Origin: Nothopassalora personata
Lineage: Eukaryota; Ascomycota; Dothideomycetes; Mycosphaerellales; Mycosphaerellaceae
NCBI GenBank assembly: GCA_033816765.1
Contig: CM066287.1
Span: 7,068,001-7,132,000, forward strand
DNA: 64,000 nt
Direction: 5' to 3'
The notes below the pieces were generated by a model. That model searched no databases. It worked only from the letters and a program-made list of their open reading frames with translations, and was not told where the DNA came from. A program made the position numbers and the translations under genes. The first letter of the stretch is position 1; the number at the start of each line of letters is the position of its first letter. Below, in pieces: positions 44,245 through 53,355 of the stretch.

Positions 44245-47069
44245 TGGTCGGGGGCTGCTGTTGGTGCTTCGGTGGCAAGGGCGGCGAGGCGAGTAGTGTC
44301 GCCCACACCATGCTGACGGCGGAACTCGTCGACGCTCATCTCTCTAGTAATGAGGTTGCTGAAGTCCCAATTGCCCTTGTTGTAGTGGAAGGGGCAAGCT
44401 GGATCCTGTGGCAAGACGTGCGTACGGTCGGTACGACGACAGCGCCAGCATTGGCCATTAGCTGCCATTGCTTCCTTCTGTTCCTTGGTCAATTGACCGA
44501 CCACTTTCCAAGAGGCAGGCAGGATGCGGGTAACTGGCTCGCTGCGCTTCTTGTTCTTTCGCTCGTTGCCGGTCTCGGTGTTGGATGTGGTCATGGCGGC
44601 ATTACCGATGATGGTAGTGTTGCCTAGTGCGCTGCCACCGCGGCCACGGGTGTTGCGGTTGCCATTGCCATTGCCTGTAGGGGGAGCCGGTGCTTCGGGC
44701 TTGTACATCTTGATGAGCTGATCACTCTCCTCGAGATCGTAGCCAGCTTGTTGGAACTCGGCGAAAGAGTCACCACGCTCCTTCTTGAGCTCGTTCTGCC
44801 ACTTAGGTGTGAGACGTGTCCACAGCTTGCGGGATGACATCTCTTCTCCTGCCTTCAAACATAGAGTCTTGTACTTAGTGACAAATGCGGTGAAGGTCTC
44901 GGTGTTCACCATCTTCAGGTTGGCGAGCTCTGCTTGCGCCTTCTCTACTGTGTCCTTGTCACCGAACTGCTTGTCGAGATCTGCCCACATCCGTTCCAAT
45001 GACTCCCAAGCTTCGCTGTTGATGTTGGCGTCCGTGAAGTCGAAAGGGAAGCCGGAAGTGCGGTCGCGGACGTAATCGAGGATCTCGAACATGGGCGTGC
45101 TCTCATCATAAGACGCGCGAATCTTACCATCCATAGCGATCTTCCAGTTCTTGTACGGTGGCTTGCCGTTGTTGTCGAACTTCTCGGGGTGATCGCGCTT
45201 TGTTTTGGACTGGTAGAAGTACGAAGAGGACGTTGACAGCGCAGGTGTTGGGCGAACACTCCGGTTGATGCCCGGGGCAGGAGTGCGAATGCCGGTCTCA
45301 CGAATAGTGCGACCTCCGTCTCCGTTGCCGAACAGTCCACCGTTGGTGCTGTATGCGTTTTCGACTTGTGGGGTGGTGCGACGGCTCTCACGAAGGCCTG
45401 TACCCTTAGCAGGCTTAGGTGCTGCACCGGTAGCGCCGACCTGTGCTTCCAGCTGCGTGATGCGATCTGCCATCTGCTTAATGGTGTTGTCACGTTCGTC
45501 GATGTCGTCCATGAAACCGTCACAGTCGGTCTCCGCGGACTTGAGGTTGGCAAGGTGGATTCTGGCTTCTTCCTGTGCCTGCTTCAGCTTCTCATTCAGG
45601 TCCTCGATCTGATCTGCTGCGGTGTCGAGCTTGCCGACCGCAGTGTCGTTTTCTTGGCGAAGATCAGAGATCTTGCTATTTAGATTCTTGACGATCTTCC
45701 TGTGGGTAGCCTGGTCCTGGTTGTAGACGTTCTCGAGCTGTTCGTAGTTGTCCTGAATTTCCATGAGCGTGGCGCCCATATCCTTAAGGGCCTGCAGCCA
45801 GGTGTTTGGGTGCTTCCGCACTTTGGAGATGAAGTCGTTCGCGGTGACTGCCCGATAATCCTCCGCTTCGTAGTAGTCGGTGTTGTGGTTGACGAAGTTA
45901 TTCATGTCGATGTAGTCCTCTTCCGGTTCTTCTCGCTCTGCCGCGGACTCCATCTGTTGTAGCGGACTCGGTCCCACCTTAGCCTTCACAGGCTTCGGTG
46001 CTGGCAGTGGTGGTGTCGGGGCGCGTGGTGGTAGAACCGGGTAGGACACCGATGGCTTTGGACTCGCTCGACGGCTTTGGCGTTCTTGAGGTTGAGACTG
46101 AGAACGACCGATAGTATCTTGGGAGTATGCACCCGGGACTTGGGATGCAATCCTCGATGTAGCGGACATGAGCGAGCTGTCGAGCTCTTGCTCTGTTCGT
46201 GTCGTGAAACCGTGGCGGTCACGGTCACGGTTGATGGGTGATGGGCGACGGCCTGGCACAGTCGAAGGCAACGCCGCTGCTTGTCGCTGCAGGCTTCTGG
46301 ACTCGCGGGAGGCTGGAAGAGCTGCTGCTGCGCTTCTGACAGCGGCTACTCGAGTAGCCCACTGAGTTGCGGTGTTGTCATAGTCTGGGACTCCTGACTT
46401 GGACTCCTCAAACAACTTCTGCATGTCCTGGAGCTTGAAGATGCGTGTAGCTACATCTTCTTCGTCGTTGAATTGGGTTTCACCTGTCGCGTCTAGCTCG
46501 CGCAGGTCGAACATGCCTTGAGGTAGTTGGTATGACGAATTGGTATCGAGATCATCCTCATCTTCATCCTCGATCTCGTCCTCCTCGGGCTCATCGTCGA
46601 TCTCATCTTCTTCGGCCTGCACTGTCACATGCGGCTGTCCTCCAGACTGAGGTGGTGACTTCGGCGACTCGACGACAGGTGCATCCTGCGTCTGCTCTTC
46701 CTCGCCGTTCAGGCCATGCCGCCTCAGTGCTTCCTCGCTCTTGTGCTGCCGCAGGGCTTGCCGCCCTCGGAGCCTAACTTCCTCGATTTCGGCGTCTCGA
46801 GTCTTGGTTGATTCGGGGTGTTGTTCTTGATGTCTCTTCAGTGCTGCGGCGATGGCGTCGCCGGGCTCGTTGTCGTCTGTAGTCATGATCGCGGGCGATT
46901 GGCAGATCGGGTCGCGAAAGGGTAGGTAGGTGTGTCGGTAGTTATAGTAGTCGCTGTCGCAGTCGGCAGCGGCGGCGTCTCGAGTCTTGGTTGATTCGGG
47001 GTGTTGTTCTTGATGTCTCTTCAGTGCTGCGGCGATGGCGTCGCCGGGCTCGTTGTCGTCTGTAGTCAT
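44226..47069 (-). CDS. Element 1 Gag
   Basis: 947 residues from the upstream ATG, or 886 from the ATG at 46886, because a 183-bp in-frame tandem duplication repeats the start codon and the next 32 residues. An acidic low-complexity region lies about 140-180 and a proline/serine-rich region about 240-370. A long coiled coil follows, about 430-545 (LENVYNQDQATHRKIVKNL, then QIEDLNEKLKQAQEEARIHL). The capsid-like retrotransposon gag domain is about 635-800 (FDNNGKPPYKNWKIAMDGKI, then WADLDKQFGDKDTVEKAQAE, then FVTKYKTLC). The tail has a CWRC...C..H knuckle-like motif near 870. It ends GNAQA four codons after the slippery site. Expected to form the particle shell. Confidence 0.9.
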   Translation of the reverse strand: MTTDDNEPGDAIAAALKRHQEQHPESTKTRDAAAADCDSDYYNYRHTYLPFRDPICQSPAIMTTDDNEPGDAIAAALKRHQEQHPESTKTRDAEIEEVRLRGRQALRQHKSEEALRRHGLNGEEEQTQDAPVVESPKSPPQSGGQPHVTVQAEEDEIDDEPEEDEIEDEDEDDLDTNSSYQLPQGMFDLRELDATGETQFNDEEDVATRIFKLQDMQKLFEESKSGVPDYDNTATQWATRVAAVRSAAAALPASRESRSLQRQAAALPSTVPGRRPSPINRDRDRHGFTTRTEQELDSSLMSATSRIASQVPGAYSQDTIGRSQSQPQERQSRRASPKPSVSYPVLPPRAPTPPLPAPKPVKAKVGPSPLQQMESAAEREEPEEDYIDMNNFVNHNTDYYEAEDYRAVTANDFISKVRKHPNTWLQALKDMGATLMEIQDNYEQLENVYNQDQATHRKIVKNLNSKISDLRQENDTAVGKLDTAADQIEDLNEKLKQAQEEARIHLANLKSAETDCDGFMDDIDERDNTIKQMADRITQLEAQVGATGAAPKPAKGTGLRESRRTTPQVENAYSTNGGLFGNGDGGRTIRETGIRTPAPGINRSVRPTPALSTSSSYFYQSKTKRDHPEKFDNNGKPPYKNWKIAMDGKIRASYDESTPMFEILDYVRDRTSGFPFDFTDANINSEAWESLERMWADLDKQFGDKDTVEKAQAELANLKMVNTETFTAFVTKYKTLCLKAGEEMSSRKLWTRLTPKWQNELKKERGDSFAEFQQAGYDLEESDQLIKMYKPEAPAPPTGNGNGNRNTRGRGGSALGNTTIIGNAAMTTSNTETGNERKNKKRSEPVTRILPASWKVVGQLTKEQKEAMAANGQCWRCRRTDRTHVLPQDPACPFHYNKGNWDFSNLITREMSVDEFRRQHGVGDTTRLAALATEAPTAAPDQGNAQA

Positions 47070-47156
47070 GATCGCGGGCGATTGGCAGATCGGGTCGCGA
47101 AAGGGTAGGTAGGTGTGTCGGTAGTTATAGTAGTCGCTGTCGCAGTCGGCAGCGGC
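46791..47156 (-). repeat. Perfect 183-bp in-frame tandem duplication over the gag start
   Basis: 46791-46973 and 46974-47156 are identical as read. 183 bp is 61 codons, so the frame is kept and leader sequence is turned into coding sequence between two copies of MTTDDNEPGD. Recent, or an assembly duplication. Confidence 0.9.
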
Positions 47157-47224
47157 GGTACTTTCCTGATGTTTCTGCAGCGCAGTGCATGTAGATAATC
47201 GGAAAGAAGGGTGGTCTAACTAAC

Positions 47225-47416
47225 TGACACGAGGCCTACGAGTGTAAGAGGGAAACGTAGGGTGTAGGGAATAGAGACGTAGTTAGACGAAGTATCTAGA
47301 GGTAACGCGCGAAGTACGAAAGATAAAGCAAAGCGCCGAGGCGTCGCGCTAGCGCCGGGAGATCACGTGACCCTGATCACGTGACCGAACATCCAAATCA
47401 AGGTCGCTTCGTGACA
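47225..47416 (-). repeat. Element 1 5' LTR
   Basis: 192 bp, identical as read to 39546-39737; followed by the TCTAG target duplication. Should carry the promoter for gag-pol, which then lies 156 bases or more upstream of the gag ATG. Confidence 0.95.
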
Positions 47417-47421
47417 TCTAG

Positions 47422-49640
47422 CTTTATAATATAGTCCGTTCTTACTAGACGGCCGGTATATATACGTAAACATAAACGCGGCCCGCGAGTCTATACGTAT
47501 ACTAGTAGAGCTTATCCTCTTTTTTCTCGATACTTAACCCTAACTATCTATATTATACTACCGCGCTAACTACTCTTTTCCGCTTACCTAGACCTTTCTA
47601 AGTTAGAGTATATTACTATAGTCTATTAGCCCGTACCCTATACCTACTTAATATATAACTATACTAACTATACTAGACCTTACTATATTAGAGCGTAAAC
47701 GCCGCTACGATAAGGATCTACTCGACCCCGGACGCCCTACTAAGTAATCCGTCTTATAGCGGCTACTAGTAAAGTTAAAGGCTATCGTTAATAGCGATAT
47801 AACGCTATTAGACCTTAATAGCGTATCGGATAATAGTAATTTCCCTTTTACGACGAAGGACCCGCTCCTAAAGTAGCGCGCTAACTAGAACTCGAGCCCC
47901 GGATACCCCGTAAAGAGACCCGCCCCTAAGCGACTAGAGGTTAAGTCTAAGGAGTTCGTTAATAGCGAGGACTCGACGTTAGACCGCGATAGCACTATTT
48001 CTTCCGTACGAAAGCCTCGTACTAAGAATCGTTACGCCTATAAAGGCGAGGGAAATAGCTAGAGTTAGGTCGCGACTATAAAAGACCTTCGCCCTAAGCG
48101 TAAAGCTTAATAGAAATAGTGTCTCTAGGAGTACGCCGACTACCTCGAGGAGCTAGTCGCTAATAGACGGCCCGTTAGCCTCTTTAACGTAGCCTAGGGT
48201 ATCTACGTCTCCGGCCTCGAACTCCGGTAGATTAAGTCGTTAAATAATTACCTCCGTAGCTACCTTAGCGTAACCGACGTAGAGGACTTTAAGGCGCTCT
48301 ACGTACTACTCGCGCCTACCCTCTAATAGTAGGGTAAGGGCTATTAGGTATATATTTATCCCCGTAAATTGCTTAAAAGTACCTAACTTAGAGAGATCTA
48401 AGTTCTTCGCGTAGTTAGACCTATCTAAGTTAGGGGCTTTAAAGCATTATTTAGTTATAGACTTAGTATCGTCTAAGTTTAGTACCGGTTAGCCGTAATC
48501 GTTACTCGACCGCGTACTTACCCGTCGACTAGGACTCCTTCGGTATCGTATACGAAGACGGTAATAAGAAGGACTACTCTAGTACTATCCTAAAGACCTT
48601 TATACGCTAACTCCTCGAACTAGACGCTAAGTTCCTCGCGGTACCTACCCTTACCGCCGACCCCGACGACGATACTGCCTTTAATACGGCTTTAAATAGC
48701 GGTACCTTCTCTACTACTAGACTATAGAAAGGCTATTAGGTATTACTCTACGCCTACTAAACCGCTTATAAGGTATATTACGCCGTAAATAGCTACTAGG
48801 CGAAGATAGATCTTAAGTATTCTAACGTCCGCTATATACCGGATATCTTCTTTAGTACTTCCCTTAACCCTATCCCGCCGGTCGTCTACCTAGTTAAGGG
48901 CTTCCCTATACGCGGTAAGGACCTCTTCCGCGCGCTTAATATTATCTATTAGTACTACTACTACCGCTAGGTTAAGGATAATAGTACTAGTAAGGTCCGT
49001 TATAAGGATAACCTTACTAAGCCGTAGAATATCTAGAAACCTACGGGTAAATTATCGCCCGTCGTCTACCTCCTAGTTATACCCACCCGTACTAATAACG
49101 AGTAGTAGGATCGCTACTACCGAGTAGCTATAGCGATATTAGCCGATACTAGTAGCGGTATTCGAGGTATCTCCTCGTTCGAGCTAGCTAAAGAATACTA
49201 GGCCGCTCGTAATAACCGCAAACACGCTACCCTAGCCGCGTTAGATAGTATTATTTATAGTTTATTCGGCATTACGCCTACTATAGAGTTTTTTTAGCGC
49301 CTCGATACTATAATACCCGACGTCCGCGACTAATTAATAGTCTACCTTACCGAAGGCGTAAAGATCCTATTTAAAACGCTAAGCCGTATTAATAATATAG
49401 GGTTTAAGGAGGTTATAGGTCCGGAGGCGATTAGCTACTAGAAACCCTTCGCGCTATAAGAGCTCGAGGACGATATCCCGGTAACGACGATAATCGGTAA
49501 GGCCTTTACTAAACTAAGTAGGGATATAAATAGCTAGAGCGCCTACTTACCCTCTATTACGGATACACTTATTTACTACGAACGATAAGGGTTTATATAG
49601 GCTACGAGGTAGTAGGACTAAGGATAAGCGACTTAGATTA
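47422..49640 (+). pseudogene. RIP-degraded unidentified gene remnant near the telomere
   Basis: A long plus-strand frame stays protein-like from about 48000 to 49600, with stops that are TAG/TAA at plausible Trp/Gln positions. Segments include VRKPRTKNRYAYKGEGNS near 48010, ADYLEELVANRRPVSLFNVA near 48135, VRYIPDIFFSTSLNPIPPVV near 48830, and DTSSGIRGISSFELAKEY near 49150. A non-coding insertion with the CTAACTTAG motif sits near 48380-48450. I do not recognise the family. As a former long ORF 2-4 kb from a telomere it could be a subtelomeric gene or an unfamiliar transposon. Confidence 0.4.
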
Positions 49641-49659
49641 GAATTAAGGATAAGTAACT

Positions 49660-51420
49660 TAGATTAGTTACGCTAAAACATAGTACTATATAGACGACGC
49701 TCTTTTATAAGTAGATAGGAGCCTCGTGCTTAACTTATTTTAAGTATATACTATATACTATTTAGATTTACTACCTTTATAACGAGAGAGACATTACTAT
49801 AAAGATACTAAGCCTATATTGTAATAACGTTATAGCGGATCCTAATAACTTTAAGTACTACTACTAGGGCCCTTTACATATATTAGGGAGAGACGCTACC
49901 CGGAGTCCGTTACGATAATAGCTATAGTTAACTAGCATTACGGAACGAATAAGCGAAATGTCGATTATAGGAAGTAGTAAGAATAATAACACTCCTATAG
50001 GCATACTAAACCTATTAGACTACTACCGTGTACCTAAGGTGTCTACGCCGGAGACGTTCGACGGGACTAAGGATATACTAGAGGCTTTTTAACTATAGGT
50101 TTAGTTATAGCTTTACTTTAACGTATACTAGTTTTAAGGCGAGGCTAGTAAGGTCTTATACGCCGTATCCTTCCTACGAGGAAAAGTAGCTAGAGGATTC
50201 CGACTATACCTTAAGGACTAGCTATATAAATAGGGCGAGGGAGAAATACCGAAGACGGAAACTCGAAAAATTTTCTACGACTACGACAAGTTTAAGACGA
50301 AACTCGATAATCTATACGGGATACTAAATAAGGAGGTATACGCCGACCAATATATCCGATAACTTCGATAGACTACTTCTATAGCGCTATACGCCTTAGA
50401 ATTCTAAGGATATACCGTAGACCTAGAATAGAACGACGTAGCTTTACGATTATAGTTCTACCTCAGGCTAAAGGACAACGTTAAAGCTAAATTATCCCGA
50501 AACGCTAGCGTTATTACGCTAGGGACAATAATTAAGGTAGTAAAGGAGATCGACGAAAGGCTCTAGGATTTAAGATACGACCGATTCGTATAGCCTAGAT
50601 ACTAGAAACCCGCCGCGGACGGAAGAGGGGGCTTTAAGGCTAGAAGTTAGGACCCTAGTAGTTACAGGGATCTAATAGAATTAGACGTAACGGAACGTAG
50701 GATAGGAAGGGGGCTAAAGAGTAAAGGTTCTACCTACTACGTATATAGCGAGTAAGGTTACTTTATAAAGAACTACAAAAGAAAGAACATAGTTAGCCGC
50801 GAGATTAACGTAATAATTCGCGAAGTGAATATATACTAGGAATACGAGAACTTCTTCTCGAAATCTATCTAGTAGAAACAACCTAATAATAATAAGGCAT
50901 TAAATAGCAGCTTCTTAATTTAATAGCCTCGGATATAGAAGTTAATATTACGATATAGACAAATAACTACTAGATACTAGATAACTTACCCGACTACGTA
51001 ACCCGCAGAATTACCCGAAGAACCCAATTACGAGAACGGAGACCCGACGCCGGTAGACTAGAGGTTAGCCTCTAACTCCTTGAGAGTAGAGGGATTACTA
51101 TCCTCCTCCGATACCTCTTACGCTATGCTATACACTGCAATTTCTCGTCCGCGTAGCGGCTATTCTTAGAGAGAACTCGCTCGTTTCTCGTAATCCGGGA
51201 CTAGAGTACGGCGAGCTATTTAAGTAGGGAGTTACGGGCTTTTTAATCCGTTTCTAGCCTAGTAGCTAATTCCTCTACTATCCGGTTAAGCGCCTCCTAG
51301 GAGGTAGTAACGTAGGACCTACCTATACGGCCGTAGTAGGTATAAGACGACGATATCCTTAGATCGGAAGAGTATTAGTAGAACCGTTTTAGACGACGAT
51401 AAGTATTATAAGGAATAAGA
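49660..51420 (+). mobile_element. Gypsy C copy 2, truncated at telomeric repeats
   Basis: An LTR part (about 49660-49847, ending CCTAATA) matches 34577-34767. Gag follows (about 49990-50900: YLKD near 50210, ETRKIFYDYDKFKTKLDNL near 50265, a zinc-knuckle-like segment near 50740), then an antisense ORF remnant to 51356. As in copy 1 there is no pol. The element ends without a 3' LTR at about 51425, directly against TTAGGG repeats. Confidence 0.65.
51030..51356 (-). pseudogene. Antisense coiled-coil ORF of Gypsy C, copy 2
   Basis: On the minus strand the start codon is now ATA (51354-51356), a RIP change of ATG. The frame reads SSSYTYYGRIGRSYVTTS, then a helical region with LNRIVEELATRL and RNERVLSKNSRYADEKL, aligning with copy 1 and Gypsy A. 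A frameshift near 51130 separates the tail (EEDSNPSTLKELEANL, then GVGSP), which also resembles the ends of the other copies. More diverged from the other two than they are from each other. Confidence 0.55.
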
Positions 51421-51425
51421 GTAGG

Positions 51426-51455
51426 TTAGGGTTAGGGTTAGGGTTAGGGTTAGGG
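51426..51455 (+). repeat. Interstitial telomere repeats, (TTAGGG)5
   Basis: Five perfect TTAGGG units followed by TTAAAG, in the same orientation as the terminal array 0.5 kb to the right. They lie exactly at the truncated end of Gypsy C copy 2. Confidence 0.95.
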
Positions 51456-51458
51456 TTA

Positions 51459-51973
51459 AAGTGAATGAGTATACACGTGCGAAGAGAGGATAACTGATGA
51501 GTACAAGAGTCCTACTACCCTGGTGCGTGGCACGACAGAGCAGTTTCGCCTTAAAGGCTCATTAGGGACTGGTTCTTGTTCTAGTATATATACCACGCGC
51601 CAGAGGCCAGGTGTCAGCTTGGTCTGTGCGAATCAAAACATGGCTGGACCAATCATTTCGAATCGCATCATACCACGCTGCGCTGACGTGCTGATACTGT
51701 CACTGGTGCGTGTCCAATGTGCATTGGTGCATGCAACCGACGGCGCTTACGGTCCGAGAAGATCCGTACTTTCCGCCCATCCACTTCTTGGCGGCACGTG
51801 ACCTGAAGGCGACCTCCTCAGAGGGCAGCGATAGCATCATGTCAAGGGCGAGGTGGCGGGTGACTTCTTCAAGGGTAGGGGCCCGAGCCCTCCCACCTGT
51901 ACAGGCGTGTCTTTCCAAAACCTCGCCACCGTTACTCGGTGGTCTGTCTCCATTCTAGGGAGAGCGCTGTCGG
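51459..51973. other. Un-RIPed subtelomeric segment
   Basis: 515 bp with normal CA/TG content, unlike everything to its left between 47422 and 51425. Short ORFs overlap on both strands, with no recognisable domains and no convincing start context, so I call no gene. It separates the interstitial from the terminal telomere repeats and may belong to a subtelomeric repeat shared by other chromosome ends. Confidence 0.6.
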
Positions 51974-52135
51974 TTAGGGTTAGGGTTAGGGTTAGGGTTA
52001 GGGTTAGGGTTAGGGTTAGGGTTAGGGTTAGGGTTAGGGTTAGGGTTAGGGTTAGGGTTAGGGTTAGGGTTAGGGTTAGGGTTAGGGTTAGGGTTAGGGT
52101 TAGGGTTAGGGTTAGGGTTAGGGTTAGGGTTAGGG
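51974..52135 (+). repeat. Telomere, (TTAGGG)27
   Basis: 27 perfect units (162 bp). The G-rich strand runs 5' to 3' to the right, the orientation of a right chromosome end. The array stops only at the N gap. Confidence 0.98.
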
Positions 52136-52235
52136 NNNNNNNNNNNNNNNNNNNNNNNNNNNNNNNNNNNNNNNNNNNNNNNNNNNNNNNNNNNNNNNNN
52201 NNNNNNNNNNNNNNNNNNNNNNNNNNNNNNNNNNN
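52136..52235. other. Assembly gap of exactly 100 N
   Basis: One hundred N, the usual placeholder for a gap of unknown size. The left flank is a telomere end; the right flank is the middle of a retrotransposon LTR. Confidence 0.99.
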
Positions 52236-52267
52236 GAAGGGTCCAAGGTCAAGGCCACCCCGTGACA
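52236..52267 (-). repeat. Element 2 3' LTR fragment
   Basis: 32 bp, identical to 58956-58987; truncated by the N gap. Directly preceded (element strand) by the purine tract at 52268-52280. Confidence 0.85.
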
Positions 52268-52542
52268 GTACCCCCCCTCCAAAATGGCCACGAGCGCCTG
52301 CGACGTGCGTAAAAAGAAAATCAAACAGTATGTAACCAATGCGACAGCGGCCTCGTCTGGCGTGTAAGGGATGTGTAGCATGGTCGGCTCGAGCGGTGCG
52401 TGTAGATACCGCGGACCGGTGCTTCAGTGTGTTACCGCGGACCGGTGCTTCAGTGTGCGTGCTTCAGTAAGGCCGTGCTGTAACAGCGAGAGGCTACAGT
52501 CGGTGCTTACACACGCATTGAAGGCCGTGTCCGAGCAGTTCA

Positions 52543-53355
52543 TCACTTCGGCGAGACAGCTGTATCTCCTCGCGTGCGCGCTGAACGGCGGAGGACCGGC
52601 GTTTCTGTGGTCGGTGTCGGTGCGGAGACAGGTGGTTGTCCAGCATCTGCCATGTGCGCGGGTAATGCGGTTGACCCAACTTTCTCGTTCGGTATCCATA
52701 GCGCTGGCGGCTTCCATCCGGGCGGCGGGCCATCAGCATCAGGGTTGTTGTGGTGAAAGTCTGCGATCAAGTCATCGGGTCCGCCGATGTTGACTTTGTA
52801 GACCTCTGAGGTGTGGGCGCCGCCGACCCATCGGTATGTGTAGCGAACCTCCTTGTGCGCCCTGCCTGTCCACTTGCTCTTAATCACCTCCTCCACCTCG
52901 TGACGTTGCTGACCTTCGGCGTCGATAACTGGCGGTGGCTCGGTATCGTGTTGGTTGGGAAACGGGTTCGAGTCGGCGATGCGCAAGAGGCTGGTGTGGA
53001 AGACGTTGTGTATCTTCATAGTGGCTGGCAGGGTAAGTCGGTATGCGTCGTTGCCTAGTACCTTCTCGACTGGCCAAGGGCCGTTGTTCTTGTGGTCGAG
53101 TTTCTTGCTTGGTCGGCGAGTCAGTATGTTGCGCGTGTCGAGCCAAACCTTGTCGCCGACGCGATAGCGCGGTGCTGCTTGTCGAGAAGTGAGCGCGCTG
53201 TCGTCATATCGAGCCTGCGCCCAACGCATTTGAGTCGCACAGTAGTCATGAAGTTGCTCAAGTTTGGCGGCGAAGTCATCGGCAGCTTGCTGGTCAATGC
53301 GCTGTGCGGTAGGTCCAGAATGCTTGGCGAGCTCCGATGGCGGTGTGAAAGTCAT
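52543..53355 (-). CDS. Element 2 integrase C-terminus and chromodomain-like region (separate frame)
   Basis: 270 residues. It starts MTFTPPSEL, which continues the integrase core of the upstream ORF. It contains the connector helix (FAAKLEQLHDYCATQMRWAQ), the VGDKVWLDTRNI and NGPWPVEKVLG segments equivalent to the GPF/Y module, an HNVFHTSLLR motif, and a chromodomain-like EVEEVIKSK...YTYRWVG block about 150-180. The ATG overlaps the upstream TGA by four bases (ATGA), but this is more likely the accident of a frameshift than designed reinitiation: shifting the frame just upstream restores the expected GRHPR-MTF join. Confidence 0.75.
   Translation of the reverse strand: MTFTPPSELAKHSGPTAQRIDQQAADDFAAKLEQLHDYCATQMRWAQARYDDSALTSRQAAPRYRVGDKVWLDTRNILTRRPSKKLDHKNNGPWPVEKVLGNDAYRLTLPATMKIHNVFHTSLLRIADSNPFPNQHDTEPPPVIDAEGQQRHEVEEVIKSKWTGRAHKEVRYTYRWVGGAHTSEVYKVNIGGPDDLIADFHHNNPDADGPPPGWKPPALWIPNEKVGSTALPAHMADAGQPPVSAPTPTTETPVLRRSARTRGDTAVSPK

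Larger units (their letters stand above)
39546..47416 (-). mobile_element. Element 1: intact un-RIPed Ty3/Gypsy chromovirus
   Basis: A complete 7871-bp element on the minus strand. LTRs of 192 bp (39546-39737 and 47225-47416) read as identical, and the 5-bp target duplication TCTAG is perfect (39541-39545, 47417-47421). LTR ends on the element strand are TGTCACGAAG...CCTCGTGTCA. The purine tract GGAGGGGGGGTAC sits directly before the 3' LTR. Gag and pol frames are open, pol lies in the -1 frame, and a frameshift signal lies between them. Normal CA/TG content contrasts with the RIP-saturated flanks, so insertion followed RIP of the neighbourhood. It looks competent, but activity is not shown. 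No standard tRNA primer site starting TGG follows the 5' LTR. Confidence 0.95.

Noticed and set aside
39702..46777. Many plus-strand ORFs of 60-170 codons over element 1
   Set aside because: All lie opposite the confirmed gag and pol frames, have no domains, and reflect the codon pattern of the real strand.
51459..51973. Overlapping small ORFs in the subtelomeric segment
   Set aside because: No domain, no preferred strand and no good start context.
51974..52267. Head-to-head telomere fusion
   Set aside because: No CCCTAA array follows the gap; the right flank is an LTR, so a scaffolding join is simpler.
51853..52335. Open frame with a long Val-Arg repeat
   Set aside because: It is the translation of TTAGGG telomere repeats and the N gap, not a gene.
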